From NCBI GenBank assembly GCA_007922305.1, contig ML677386.1, positions 8,445,326 through 8,509,325 of the forward strand: a stretch of DNA of 64,000 bases, given 5' to 3'. The notes below the pieces were generated by a model, which ran no database searches, had not been told where the DNA came from, and was given only the letters and a program-made list of their open reading frames with translations. Source of the DNA: Dermatemys mawii (taxonomy: Eukaryota > Chordata > Testudines > Dermatemydidae). Positions 35,256-46,915 of this stretch are shown piece by piece. The position numbers and the translations under genes are program-made. Position 1 is the stretch's first letter, and every line of letters begins with the position of its first letter.

Positions 35256-35474
35256 CAGGCATGTTGCGTCTTGTGTGAGGATTCCATTCCGCAGTTACAG
35301 CGTAAAGCAGAAACCGCGTATAGCCAGAACCCATTGATTTCACTTGCGGGCAAAATCATGCCCCCTACAGGAAGTTTTTTTAAAAAAATTTCCCCCCCCT
35401 TTTTTTTTTTTTTTTGCTTATCGCGTAAAGCAGAAATCGCTTAAGTTAAATATGCCTAAAATGTGACATGCCTG
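35256..35474. mobile_element. Tigger/pogo-type MITE
   Basis: Ends CAGGCATGT at left and ACATGCCTG at right (9 bp exact), flanked by TA on both sides (35254-35255, 35475-35476). Internal inverted words continue: GCGTAAAGCAGAAACCGC near 35300 and GCGTAAAGCAGAAATCGC near 35424 are direct copies of each other. A homopolymer mix of A, C and T at 35379-35417 sits in the middle. Length 219 bp; non-coding. Confidence 0.8.
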
Positions 35475-35829
35475 TAGAGGTTTTCATATTTCCTTCTTCT
35501 GGCATCTCTAGTGCAGAGCTAAGGTTCTCTGAAGGCCTAAACAGTGAAGCTGGCCTTTAATTTACAGTTAATATATTGTTTGAGTGGGCTGTGTTAGTCT
35601 GAGCAGCATTATACGAAGCTGGGAAGGGGAGGGACCAGTCCTGAATCCCAATATCTCTGTGCTCTGAAGATGCCTCCTGCTTTCCTGCCTCAGTTCCCCC
35701 AGCAGTCCAGCATCAACACACAGTGGAGCCAATATAGCAGTAGTGACATAAGAATCCTTCCACGCACTGATGTCCAAGTTACCTGCCACGGAGAACTCTT
35801 GACACTGTATGCAGTCTCTCTCATACCAT

Positions 35830-36345
35830 TCAATCACTACAACCAGTAGAACTGCAGGCAAATTAGCTGTAAAGGAAGGTTAGTGATTGGTTGAGTTACC
35901 TCTGACACGCTGGCTCAATTGAAGAGTTACCTGAGCCTCTCTGAAGCCTATGGAATCATAATAATTAGGTAAAACAATTAATACTTTTGCTTAATTACAA
36001 CCTACTTTCTTCAAATTCTGCTTATGCACAGAATTTCAATTAATATGAACTTTAGGGAAAGTTTGACATATCTGCATCATTTCATTATGAAGATCATTAA
36101 GGACAGAAATGATTGAGAGATGCTCAATCTCTTGAAGGACTCATTTTCAATTATTTTAAAGTTACAAACTAATTAATGGATTTACTTGTAAATTTATAGA
36201 AAATTCATTCTCAAAAAGAAGTAAATGCTGACTATTTGGGAAGGATGTGCCCTATTTTTCATACAAAACAATGAGGATGAATCTCTGCTTCAAGTGCAAA
36301 ATGAAACTCAGTCTTAACTATCAAGTCACAACTAGCACATCCATA
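35830..36345. repeat. Unassigned old dispersed repeat, copy B
   Basis: Collinear with copy A at 19440-20000 as described there. The left part (CAAATTAGCTGTAAAGGAAG, GTTAGTGATTGGTTGAGTTA) also matches copy C at 45340-45440. Copies differ mainly by small gaps. Confidence 0.65.
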
Positions 36346-37323
36346 ATTTTTTGGAATAATTCCAATTGGCTATATAATTCTAGGGATTGTCTCTTTATTG
36401 TGTAGTATTCTTTGGACCACAGTTGCATAATTGTGTGCATAAACATGCATGGACATAAATTAGTTATATAAATTCCTGATGCATGCATGCCATATAGACA
36501 GTTAGCAATCCGATTTTAACACAAGGATTTGTATGCATAAATTGGGTGTGTGCAAATTCAACATGAAATTTTATGCACTTAAAATTTGAAAAATCTGTCC
36601 CTTTACATTCATTAGTTTCATATATGGTAGTTAGGTGTCACAGTTTGTTTTCTCTTCCTATCCATATCCTCTCACCACCTTTTTTCTTAAAGAGAAAAAA
36701 ATATCAGAATCGGGAAACCTTACTTGGGTGATATGTTCATTCTTGTAAATATAAACTGTTTGCACCAGCAGTGAATGACTTCACTGGGGCCAGGTTTTCA
36801 CCCCAGGACTCCTGTTAGCAAATTACTTTTGGTGTAAGCAGTAAAAGCAGCCAACTACTTTGTCTCCTGAGCATTTTTGCCGGATGATTGTTACTAGAAC
36901 TCCTGAACCACTTAGTGGGGGGATGTTGGAGAGAAGTGAGATGTATTACGTCTGTACTTTGACCCATTAACTTTTGTACCGCAATCAGGGATATTGCAGA
37001 TTATGTATTCCTTGCACCATCCAATCTTAAACCAAATTTTGCATCCCTTGATAATCTGTACACTGTTCCCTGATAACCAGAAACTTCTATGCTTAAACTC
37101 TGTACCGTTCACTTTTTTTAATCATCATCTTAATTAACAGGAGGAAGAAGGAAAATAGGGAGGAAGAAGAATTAGTATTGAATCAAGAAGACTGGTGAAG
37201 GTAGAAATTAAACTCCACTGAAAATGGAAGAGCAATCTGAAATAAATATGTTCAAGAAGGCTTTTCTATCTGTAATTTCTATGCAGACTGATCCAATAGG
37301 AATGTCCTACTCAGAAGATATGC
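36346..37323. other. No recognised feature
   Basis: AT-rich, with repeated ATGCATGC/GTGCATAAAC words at 36430-36550. No gene recognised. Confidence 0.45.
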
Positions 37324-37450
37324 AGTGTTGTAGCCATGTGGTCCCAGGGTATAGAAGAGACAAGGTGAGTGAGCTAGTATCTTTTATTGGACCAACTTCT
37401 GTTGGTGAGTAAGTCAGGCTTCTGAGCTTACCCAGAGCTGAAGAAGAGCT
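37324..37450 (-). repeat. Penelope-like element 3' tail
   Basis: Begins GTGTTGTAGCCATGTGGTCC, continues GAGACAAGGTGAGTGAGCTA, ATCTTTTATTGGACCAACTT, CTGTTGGTGAGTAAG and ends with GAGCTGAAGAAGAGCTCTG. On the minus strand this is 'ctgaagaagagctctg ... cgaaagct-like ... ttggtccaataaaagat', the usual arrangement of a Penelope-like 3' end. Confidence 0.7.
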
Positions 37451-37995
37451 CTGTCACCCACTGCGAGTCTCTTCTCAGATGTTACTAATGATGCTGAGAG
37501 TTTGGCCACAAAACTGGACACAGAACAAGTGGGTTTGTTTCCCTCCGTCAGGATAGTCTGTAGGTTATTTCCTCACAATCAGCCCTGTCACCAGCTCAGA
37601 GGGCTTCAAGACTGTACTATATGTACCTAGAGAAGGATTTTAATTGCATCAGGATGGCCATATCACTCTCTTCAGACAGTCCCAGGTGAAAAGACTAAAA
37701 TGGTGTCCAAAATCCAGGTAGAAAAGGTTTAATTAGCCTTGGGAACACTAAGGATTCAGCGCAAAGCTACACAGAAACCAATAATCACCTTCAGACCAAG
37801 GTGAGCAAAGGAGGCTGAGGGCAGGTCTAAGACAGTGCTTTTATTTTAATGAATTAATATTTACAGAACTGATCCTGCAAGGTGCTGAGCAGCATTAACT
37901 CGGACTGAAATAAATAGCAGCATTGGGTGCTTAGGGCCAAGCAGGATTGGGCCACACGAAAGGAACATTGAGCAGTCCACATTAACACTACCAAA
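37451..37995. other. No recognised feature
   Basis: Non-coding sequence without a clear repeat signature, apart from TGATCCTGCAAGGTGCTGAG near 37870, a phrase that recurs in fold-back elements of this type. Confidence 0.4.
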
Positions 37996-38170
37996 CAGAT
38001 ATTCAAAGACTGATTCTGATCTCAGTTACGGCTGTTTCACACTAGTGTAGCTCCTTTGACCGGTATTGGCCACTGCTGGAGACAGGATATTACACCAGGG
38101 TAAATGGACCACTGCTCTGATCTGGTATGAAAGGTGATTTCCGCTGTTGTGAGTGAAATCAAAATCAGGC
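37996..38170. mobile_element. Fold-back MITE, diverged
   Basis: GACTGATTCTGATCTCAGTT, ACACTAGTGTAGCTCCTTTG, GATATTACACCAGGGTAAAT and CTGATCTGG give the same order of words as the other GATCTCA-type elements. The usual AAGTCAATGG centre has been lost. Confidence 0.5.
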
Positions 38171-38883
38171 TCTTGTTTTGTTAACTATAACTGTTTAGGA
38201 GGACTATGGGTGGCTGGTGACCCAGCTGTTGAGGGAGGCGTGTCCTTGGCCCTCCCCTTGTGCCCACGATTCCACCCCTTCCCATCTTCTGCTCCCGCCC
38301 TGCAGGAACCCAGAGCCACCACTTTTATATATCTCTGTAGGAATACTCAGTTCTGACCAAACGAGAAAGATCATTGATATTACAGATACCCATGATGGGA
38401 GACATCCACCTATGTGGAAAACCTTGCCACAGACCAAAACAATGTATTAAAATGTAGTCCTCACGATTACATTAACAGTATTTTACTAGCTACTCAATTC
38501 GTTACTTCACTGCTCCAGCCAGGATTATCTCATCTTCCTAAGTTTCACAGCAGGATACTCATTTGAATGTCCGGTTACACCATAAGAGATAAGAGCACAC
38601 TGCCAAAGATAAAGCAGAGGTGCCCCCCAAATGTCATTTCATTCTATGCTGGCCTAGTAGAGATGGGTGAGCTCTGAGGCACAAAGAGACATCAGCCTGC
38701 CTGCAGCATTTCGGAAACAGCAGAAGACTGCAAGCTTGTCTGCAATCTTAACTGTTCTTCAGATACCAAAAATAAGTTGGGCACCAAATTATTTTTAATT
38801 GCACCTTAAAACTGATAGTAAAAATAAAAACAAGTTTTCTAAAAGAAAATTCTCCACTTCGGATTTCATTAAGCCCCAGATAT

Positions 38884-39006
38884 TAGGGTGACCAGACAGC
38901 AAATGTGAAAAATCGGGATGGGGGTGGGGGGTAATAGGAGCCTATATAAGAAAAAGACCCCAAAATCAGGACTGTCTCTATAAAATCGGGACATCTGGTC
39001 ACCCTA
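38884..39006. mobile_element. GGGTGACCAGA MITE
   Basis: TAGGGTGACCAGA at left and TCTGGTCACCCTA at right are exact inverted repeats of 13 bp, including a TA on each outside edge that may be the target duplication. Inside, AAAAATCGGGATGGGGGTGG and CTATAAAATCGGGACATC are also mirrored. At 123 bp it is a common turtle-type element, likely of the Tc1/mariner group on the TA criterion alone. Confidence 0.85.
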
Positions 39007-39315
39007 CCACAGATGCAGACAAAGTAGAATGTATGGCATACAGTGAAATTGCATGAGAATTCTGACCACAAGTGGAGCTTTCTATCATTCATATCACTTG
39101 GTTCCCCCCCCGCCCAGCTTTTATGTCAGTTGTTTTCAGTAAATGCATGGTTCTGAATGTTTGCCTTAGCTTAATTGAGGAATTCCATTTCATAATAGCA
39201 AATGCACATTCAGAGTAGTACATTCCTCTGGGATTATCTTACTTCTTGCGTTTTGAACATAGTGCTCTGAAACACCACCTGAGGCATTCTATAACTGATC
39301 AGCAATGGACTTGTT

Positions 39316-39470
39316 TGCAGTGGTGTTGTAGCTTTGTTGGTCCCAGCATGTGAGGTTGGTGAAGTAATATCTTCTACTGGAGCAAATCCTGTTGGTGAGA
39401 GAGACAAAAATTCAAGTTTGTCTCTTACACCAACAGATGTTGGTGTAATAAAAGGTATTACAATTAATTG
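39316..39470. repeat. Penelope-like tail in fold-back arrangement
   Basis: The left arm (TGTTGTAGCTTTGTTGGTCC, GAAGTAATATCTTCTACTGG, CTGTTGGTGAGAGAGACAAA) reads as the minus-strand tail. From about 39410 the right arm (GTTTGTCTCTTACACCAACA, GATGTTGGTGTAATAAAAGG, TATTAC) is its inverted copy. The two arms would form a hairpin about 55 bp long. Confidence 0.7.
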
Positions 39471-40054
39471 CTGACAGAGAATGTGGATGAGGTATGTTGT
39501 ATCTTGTTGCTTATTAAAGAGGAGAAGCACATTCATACGTGATATCATGGAGCAAACTCATCTCTAGCATAACTCCATGGAAGCCAGTGGTTACGCCAGG
39601 CATGAATTTGGTCTAGTATTTCCACAAACATGGCATATAGTCAACAACATTCAGTTCTCACAGTCTGATTAATTCTAAACTTTCTTTCCACATGAGCACT
39701 CAGTTAATTAAATACTGACAGGTTCTGTTGCAACCTTGGCCCTAATGAGAAAAGAGGTTGATTATTTGGACTGCTGGAGAGGGAAGAGACAGCTGTGATA
39801 TTAAAAGCTAACCCCACCCACAATCTCCATGTTGTTTGTGCACAGGGCAAGTATTCCCAGAAAGCCTAATGTGTCCTCAAATGATTCTCAGTAGAGCTGC
39901 TTGAAAAAAATGGGGATTTTTTTTTTTTTGTTAAAATCTTCATGAAAAATGTGTCTCCCTTCATCCTCCTCCCTTTTTTTTAATGTCCATTTTCACCACA
40001 GTGATAACTGCAAAAGGGGGCATTGATCTGTGTAAGTGTTTATATTTAGGAACT
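39471..40054. other. No recognised feature
   Basis: Non-coding, with T-rich runs at 39918-39931 and 39973-39981. No gene recognised. Confidence 0.45.
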
Positions 40055-40160
40055 ATCGTGATAATCTAGTCTGACCTTCTGTATAACACAGACCATAAGA
40101 CTTTCCTGAATTAATTCCTGTTTGAACTAGAGCATATAAATTACTAGTGATGGAGACGCT
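40055..40160 (-). repeat. CR1 LINE 3' UTR fragment
   Basis: GATAATCTAGTCTGACCTTC, TGTATAACACAGACCATAAG, ATTCCTGTTTGAACTAGAGC and TAGTGATGGAGACGC are the complement of the CR1 3' end also seen at 29950 and 58285. It continues the same UTR family as the copy at 655-2280. Confidence 0.75.
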
Positions 40161-42683
40161 GACATAGCACTGAAATAGGACATAGAACTGACAAAACTGA
40201 CATAACATTGCTTGGACTGTGCAAAAAAGCTTCAGCCTTCCTTGAAGGATTTCATTGAGATGCCATAGGCTAACCAGTTCTAAACACACATTCTTAGGCC
40301 CTGGTATTTAATTAACTGAACTCAAAAAATATTTTATTTTAGTTTTGGAAGGTCCAGATTTTGCTTATTGACTTTTCCCATTCTGTTTCATTTTCACAGT
40401 TTTGTCCTTCCAAAGTTCCAACCCAGACTAGAATCAGAAATGCCAAAATATCACTAACATGGCCCTGCTCAGAAAATCCTAACTAGCTCAATGGCTTTTT
40501 CATTTACAGAGAGCATTTGAAAATCCTACAGGAAAATGAAGCCTAATTAACTACATGTCAGCAGCACAACTTGATTTCATTTACTAAAGAAAGTAACAGG
40601 TTGTCAGATACTGTATACTGATGAGTTCAGTTTAAAAAAAACCTCTTTATAAGATGGGGGACACGAACATGTAAATACACAGATATTTGTAATAAGAGGT
40701 GTTTGTGGTGGTAGTATATATAAATATTCCGATTATATAGTAATTGCCATGTGCATTACACCCAATTTAGTTCACTTTTTACAAGGGAATTTCTGCATGC
40801 ATTAACATTTATAGAAATTGAATTTCAGGCCTGTGATTGAAGTTTGATTATTCAGAAAATGAAACTAGTTTGGTAAACAAACTAAGCTCAGTTTGCGCAT
40901 AAGCAGCAACAGTTTATAAAGGTTAAGTCATCCAGTCAGGAAACAGAAATGATGCTATGTTATTTAGATGGCCAATTGTACAGAGAGAACAGAAAATTAC
41001 ACACCGCATATTAATTTAAATATTAACTTTTATAGTGAAGTCAATTCAACAGTTGAAATTTGATCACAAATTGTTAGGTTTTGAATAACAAAATTCAACA
41101 TTAATGAGTAAAAAAATCATTATTTGTTCATTGATAATTTGCAAACAGAGAAAAGGGCTATGTCAGATAGTTAAATTCTTTACAATAATAATTCAAGCTG
41201 CTCTGAGATGTTAAAGTGCTACATGGTGATTTGTGCTTTTACCCCAGTGTACCGCTAAGCCCTGAAAGCACCTCAATGACAGCGTTATGTCACTTTTGTG
41301 TAAATGCGTCTTTTTTTCTCCTATTCATTTGCTACTGTTTTCAGGCTAACACATCCCTCTAGCTTTGTCTTTTCTAACGGCCCTGGTAGGCTGTACCAGC
41401 CTTAAGTGGGGCATAAGATTTTGCTTTGGTAAATTACCAGATTAAGTTCTGCTCATGCAAGCACACCTACATTTCCTTAATGTAGACCAGACCAAAAGAA
41501 ATCCTAAAATGGCATCCAGTAGCTATTAAAGTCAATAGGACTCTTTCCACTAATTTCAGTGAGATTGGACTGGTGTTCAGGGTCAAATTCTCTCTTTGGC
41601 TAAGGACATATAGTACCCAGTGACTTCAATGAGAACAGCTTGTGTGTCTCTCAGACCAGAACTTGCCTCTTAATATATCTTCTTCCCCACTCATCTACCA
41701 TCCCTCCACAATGTCAGTAGCCAATTAAGGCAGAATCAAATAGATTATCAACCAAGGCCCCTGACTCTGATCAGTGTGTGGGGGTATGTGGCATACAGGG
41801 GGTAGAGGCAGGGTGTCACTCTTTTCTAGGATATATATGGATCAAGTTTAGTTATTACTTTGTCCCTTCCAACAGGAAAACAGATCTTTCAAATAAAATT
41901 AGAAAATAGCAGTCAGTTTTTCTGACACTCCCCACAATCCCATATTATCATGGGCTCAAGGCTGAAGACAAACTCCAAATGGCAAATTATTATTATTGTC
42001 AGGAGGACAACGAGGCTGAAATTTCTCAAGTCAGAGGGAGAACCCTGATGATTTACAGTGGAAATACTGTATACATAGTTGCTAACAATTAATGTTAAGA
42101 GACCTGTCATTTTTTGCTTCATTTAGTATTCACTGTAATTATGTTAGTCATTAATACCAAATGATTTTTTTTAGCATGGATGCCACATGGCTTTCCACAG
42201 AAATCCCGCTGTACTTCAGCAATAATTAATGGTCGATTAACACCTTAAGTGTCTCATCATTATTTATTAATTTAGCATTAAAATTGATGAGGCTATAAAA
42301 GAGAAAGGAGTCCAGAGATATTGTATAAAAAATTAAATTGCAGTTTACAGCTAATAGGTACCTATGACAGACATGGGAACATCAGTGTATCACCATAGAC
42401 TTGTCATCCCTAATTGTATTCTTTTAGCTAAATCAATGAGGTACCTGAGACAATCGAGAAATTCAGAGATGATTTCACACTAGCGCTTGGAGGATGGGTG
42501 TGGGAATCAGGAAAAGCAAGTTTTACTCCTACTTCTGTCACAGTCATTCCATATGGCCATGGGCAAGTTTTATAGGGGTAACTCTGCTATTAAGGATAGG
42601 TAGGTTTCCTACACCTTACCCAGCTGACCTATGTCCCATCCCTTGTACATTGCTCTACAGAGAGCATGCCTTGGAGTGGTTGT
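40161..42683. other. No gene recognised; weak fold-back remnants
   Basis: Mostly AT-rich. About 41505-41645 holds two AAGTCAATAG/GACTTCAATGAG cores and is likely one or two diverged fold-back elements. No coding sequence is supported. Confidence 0.4.
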
Positions 42684-43170
42684 GAGGAGTATTTGTGGCA
42701 CCTTAGAGACTAACAAATTTATTTGGACATAAGCTTTCATGGGCTAAAACCCACTTCGTCAGATGCATAGCATGGAACATGAAAAGATGAGAGTTGCCAT
42801 ATCAGCTCTAAGAGACTAATCAATGAAGGTGAACTATTATCAGCAGCAGAAAAAAAACACCTTTTGTAGTGATAATCAGGATGGCCCCTTACAAACAGTT
42901 GACAAGAAGGTGAGAGTAACAATAGGGGAAAACTTAGCGTGGGGAAATAGTTTTCGGGTTGTGTAATGACCCAGCCACTCCCAGTCTTTATTTAAGCCTA
43001 ATTTACTGGTGTTCAATTTGCAAATTAATTCCAGTTCTGCAGTTTCTCATTGGAGTCTGTTTTAAAATTTTTATTTGAAGAATTGCCACTTTTAGGTCTG
43101 TTAATGAGTGACCAGAGAGGTTGAAGTGTTCTCCTACTGGTTTTTGAATGTTATGCACTCTGAAACTGGT
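42684..43170 (-). pseudogene. Penelope-like element, end of ORF plus 3' UTR
   Basis: On the minus strand the coding end is at about 43160-43000, with EHFNLSGHSLTDLK followed by KVAIL. That H-F-N-x-x-G-H-S pattern is what I associate with the GIY-YIG endonuclease part of Penelope-like retroelements. The frame is then broken by shifts. Downstream lies the tail: CATCTGACGAAGTGGGTTTT, AGCCCATGAAAGCTTATGTC, AAATAAATTTGTTAGTCTCT, AAGGTGCCACAAATACTCC (ending at 42684). The tail matches 32575-32715. This is the only copy here with protein-coding remains, so it ties the orphan tails to the family. Confidence 0.7.
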
Positions 43171-43837
43171 CACATCGGTGTGGTGGCCTTGAATACTGCC
43201 TGGCCCTCCTCATATAGAGAAATGACACTAGCTCCTCTGCTAAGGGAGCTTCCACAGCCATAGTATCTACCTTCTTACTCAAGCTGTTCCTCATGTTCCT
43301 GCCCTGAAATGGGAATAATTACCTATCAGGAGTGCTTTGAGGCAAAAGTAATGTTCGTGAAGCACTTTTTAAATATTGGAATGAAAGGAGCTAGTGAAGC
43401 AGTATTATTAATTCTTCATACAGCTGCAAGGATTTGTATTTCCATAGCTCATTTTTAATCAAGGATCTTCAAGAAACCAGCTCTCCCAACTCCACTCCCT
43501 GTCTTTTACCCTCAAGATCATCCTTCCCCTATCACAGTAATGGTGGATTTTAAAACACAGGATTTTTGACTGCATTGCTATACTTAGTCCTGACTGACTT
43601 TCCAGTTACTCCCATCATCAGCACAACCAGCAAGAGACATCAAGGCAAATGGGAAGTCCCTATGGCTAATTTAATAAGGGCTGAAGGTACTCAGACAAGT
43701 TTTGACTAAACAGTCTCACAACACTGTAAAATGGTCAGGGTGGGGGTGGGGTGGGGGGAGAATGTTCTTTCTTCCATAACAGAAAGATTTCCTTGTTCCC
43801 TGACTTTCATTCCCCAATAGAGCTATCACACAGCTGT
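43171..43837. other. No recognised feature
   Basis: Non-coding. A G-rich run (GGGTGGGGGTGGGGTGGGGG) at 43738-43757 could form a quadruplex. Confidence 0.45.
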
Positions 43838-43895
43838 TGCTGCTTTATTGGACCCAATAAAAGATATTACTTCATCCACCTTGTCTTTCTAAAAT
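43838..43895 (+). repeat. Penelope-like tail fragment
   Basis: GGACCCAATAAAAGATATTA followed by CTTCATCCACCTTGTCTTTC. This is the last part of the tail described at 37324, in the opposite orientation. Confidence 0.6.
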
Positions 43896-45044
43896 CAGTC
43901 AGTCATAAAAAGTGTGGCCTTTATGTTTAGATTTACCACCAGAGGAAAGAAAACTGCTAGTGCCTGAGGACACAAACACTTTTATTTGACCATTTCCCCC
44001 ATCACACACAGTATCTTGAGATGTTTCATTCATTGTCAAACCTCGGGCTATTTTAGAGACAACCACATGTTCTTTGCATACACTGAAATGTGATACATTT
44101 TCTGCCTTTATGGTCTTCATTCTTTGCTAGATAAGTATTATTACAATGAAGCTTGTGTGGGGAACAGAACATTATATTCCCAATGTGCTCTCTCATTCAG
44201 AGTTTCCCTTTTCCTTCCTTTCCTGCCCTTTTTTAAAGCGTCACAATAGCAAACAGTGCAGACAACTGGTGCTGAAGACTGCATATATTACATTACAGCC
44301 CACCCAGTTAACATGCTTAGAGTGTACTGCCATTCATTGCAAGGGTACTGTTGAAATGGAGTGACTATCCATTAGAGACAAAACTCTATTAAAAGTCATT
44401 TAGAATAAATATATACTCCCGTAGAAAGCACCTGACCATGAAACATAACTTCTTTGGCTCAGAAGGAGGCAGCCTGATGGATAAGTGGCATGCTTCGTCT
44501 CTCATCGGAGAGACCTTTCCCTCACGCACTGCATTTCCTCCTGTCTGAGCTATTTTTATTAAGTTGTTCACACAAGCCAAGGAATTTATGTTTTACAGCA
44601 AGGTGCATACATACTGCATATAAAAAGTTAATGAACCCATCCTCCAATACTTCATGGAGAGGAAACGGCCATTCACTTTTTTATATAAAATAAGATAAAC
44701 TCTTTCATGCATTCACAATTTCATCTTCACTGGTGTGGTGGGGTTTGTGGGATGGGAGAATTATAGAGTGAACTAGCAGCTCAAAGCCCATGTTGTTGCA
44801 CATGTGGAATTTGTAAAGTTATGTGCGAAAAATGGGGACTCATTTCCTTGCACTGTGTTGCCATGAACAATGTTGCTGTTTGTTCATGTTCCCCAAAGCC
44901 TGTGCACCAAGCTGCACCCTGGCTGGAAGCACAACCAGCTGTCACCCCACATAGCTGTTACTCCCACCTCCTCCGATCATTTGTCACATTCCAACCATCA
45001 CAGAACCATTGGATGCCAACATTTTATCTGGTTCTCCCGGGACC
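43896..45044. other. No recognised feature
   Basis: Non-coding. The overlapping plus-strand frames at 44821-45133 show no domain. Confidence 0.45.
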
Positions 45045-45150
45045 CAATGATAACTGAACCTGGTGATGCTCTTTTTGTTCAGTGTCTCAGCCATGTGTGT
45101 GTCTCTCACTTCACACTGACTGAGATATTCTAGGCTTCAGAGTGACATAC
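45045..45150 (+). repeat. Local duplicated unit, first copy
   Basis: CCAATGATAACTGAACCTGG, TGTTCAGTGTCTCAGCCATG, GACTGAGATATTCTAGGCTT, CAGAGTGACATACA. A second copy at 45505-45625 has the same words in the same order. Source family unknown. Confidence 0.65.
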
Positions 45151-45339
45151 AAAGTGACAATCCTGGAAAAGTCATGTTGATGTGTGATGGTGAATGAGGG
45201 GTGTGCATTGCAGTGAGAGGCTATGGGTCTTTGGGGTTATTGTGAGTGCTAGTAGTGGTGCTGTGAATAGATGGTTTTGGAGAACTGTGGCAGCTGGGCC
45301 AAGTAATCTACTATCTGTACAGTATCCTTCCTTCAATGA

Positions 45340-45440
45340 AGGAAACTGTTGCTTGCAAATTAGCTGTGAAGTAAAGGTGGTGATTGGTTGAGTTACCTCT
45401 AATACCTCAATGGTCTAGGATTCTTGGCATGGCATAGATA
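45340..45440. repeat. Unassigned old dispersed repeat, copy C
   Basis: GCAAATTAGCTGTGAAGTAA, GGTGGTGATTGGTTGAGTTA, CCTCTAATACCTCAATGG parallels the left part of copy B (35855 onward). Confidence 0.6.
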
Positions 45441-45504
45441 CCCGCCTCACTGTAACCACACCACGAGAGTAATTTGTAAAGTCAAAATGGTAACAGACAG
45501 CAAA

Positions 45505-45625
45505 ATCCAATGACGATTGAACCTGGTGACATTCACAACAAGAAAAGCGTTCAGCCATGTTTGTAACTGCTTCCTACAGACTCAGACATTTTAGGCTTCA
45601 GAGTTACACAGAAGCTGTGTCTAAC
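45505..45625 (+). repeat. Local duplicated unit, second copy
   Basis: CCAATGACGATTGAACCTGG, AAGCGTTCAGCCATGTTTGT, GACTCAGACATTTTAGGCTT, CAGAGTTACACAGA. Same word order as 45045-45150, with about 460 bp between the starts. Confidence 0.65.
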
Positions 45626-45914
45626 CAAGACTCAAAATTCATGTTGCTTTGACTGGACACGTGTCTCATAGTAAGTTTTGTTCCTTGACCCAATATTCAC
45701 TGCAATGAATATGAAATTTGGGTTTTTTTCAAAATATTGTGCAACAATTGCTTAAAATGCACCATTTTGGTGAATATTCCTGCCAGCAAGCTAGTTTTTT
45801 AGAATATTCACAAAAAGAACACACAAAATCATGTCTAAATTTAGATGAATCACATCTAAATATAGGCCTCAGTCCTGCAAACAGAAGTATGTGCTTCTCT
45901 TTAAAGAATTATTT

Positions 45915-46915
45915 CTGAGAACTCTTGAGCACAGGCAAGATCCCAGAGGACTGAAGAAGGGCAAATAAAGTACCTATCATTAAAAGAGGGAGCGAAGAGG
46001 ACTCAGGAAATTATAGCCCAAGACAGCCTAACTTCAGTTCCTGGAAATATACTGGAACAAATTAACAAATAATCAGTTGTAAGACCCTAGAGAATAATAG
46101 GGTGATAAATGATAGCCAATAAGAATTTCTCAACAAGTTGTGCTGAACCAACCTAAATGTCCTTTTTTGACAGGGTTATTGACATGGTAGGTAGACCTGA
46201 GAGATCTTGATTTTAGTAAGGCTTTTGACAGTTCCAGATGATGTTCTCATGAACAAACTTGGGAAATGTGGTCAAGATGAAATTACTATAAAGTGGGTGC
46301 ATAACTTGTGGCAAGAATATTTATCAGTGATTTGCAGTCAAATTGGTATGACAATCTCACAGGTGTCTGTCCAGGATCTGGTACTATTCAATATTTTCCT
46401 TAATGGTATGGACAATGGAGTAGAGACTATACTTATAAAATTTGTAGATGACACCAAGCTGGGAGGTGTTATAAGCACTTTGGAGGGCAAAGTTGGAATT
46501 AAAAATAACTCGATAAATTGGAGAATTGGTCTGAAATCAACAGAATAAAATTAAATGAAGACGAGTACAAAGTACTACACTTAGGAAGGAAACAAAATCA
46601 AATCCACAAATACAGAATGGGGAATAACTGGCAAGACAGTAGAACTGCAGAAATGAGGTTTATAGTGGATCACAAACTAAACATGAGCTAGCAACTTGAG
46701 GCAATTGCAAAAAAGGCTAAATATTCTGGGATGTGTTAACAGGAGTGTCATATGAAAGACATGGGAGGTAATTGTACTGCTCCATTCAGCACTGGTGCAG
46801 CCTCTGCTACATTATTGTGTCCAGTTCTGGGTGTGCTGCATTAAGAAAGATGTGGACAAATTGGAGAGAACCTTGAGATGAGCAACAAAAATGATAAAAG
46901 GGCTTAGAATATTGT
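45915..46915 (+). pseudogene. CR1 LINE fragment, catalytic FVDD retained
   Basis: The segment holds SLTSVPGNILEQI, then a degraded motif A (DFSKAFD trace near 46210), then a frame 46207-46548 with LVLFNIFLNGMDN and LIKFVDDTKLGGV. The catalytic aspartate pair of the reverse transcriptase is present (FVDD for the usual FADD). Downstream sequence (YKVLHLGRKQ, then [12 protein letters not shown], ending near KMIKGLR) continues the CR1 order with frameshifts until about 46915. The 3' UTR is missing. Not functional. Confidence 0.88.

Noticed and set aside
42180..42320. Possible conserved non-coding element
   Set aside because: AT-rich and unremarkable; conservation cannot be judged from one sequence.
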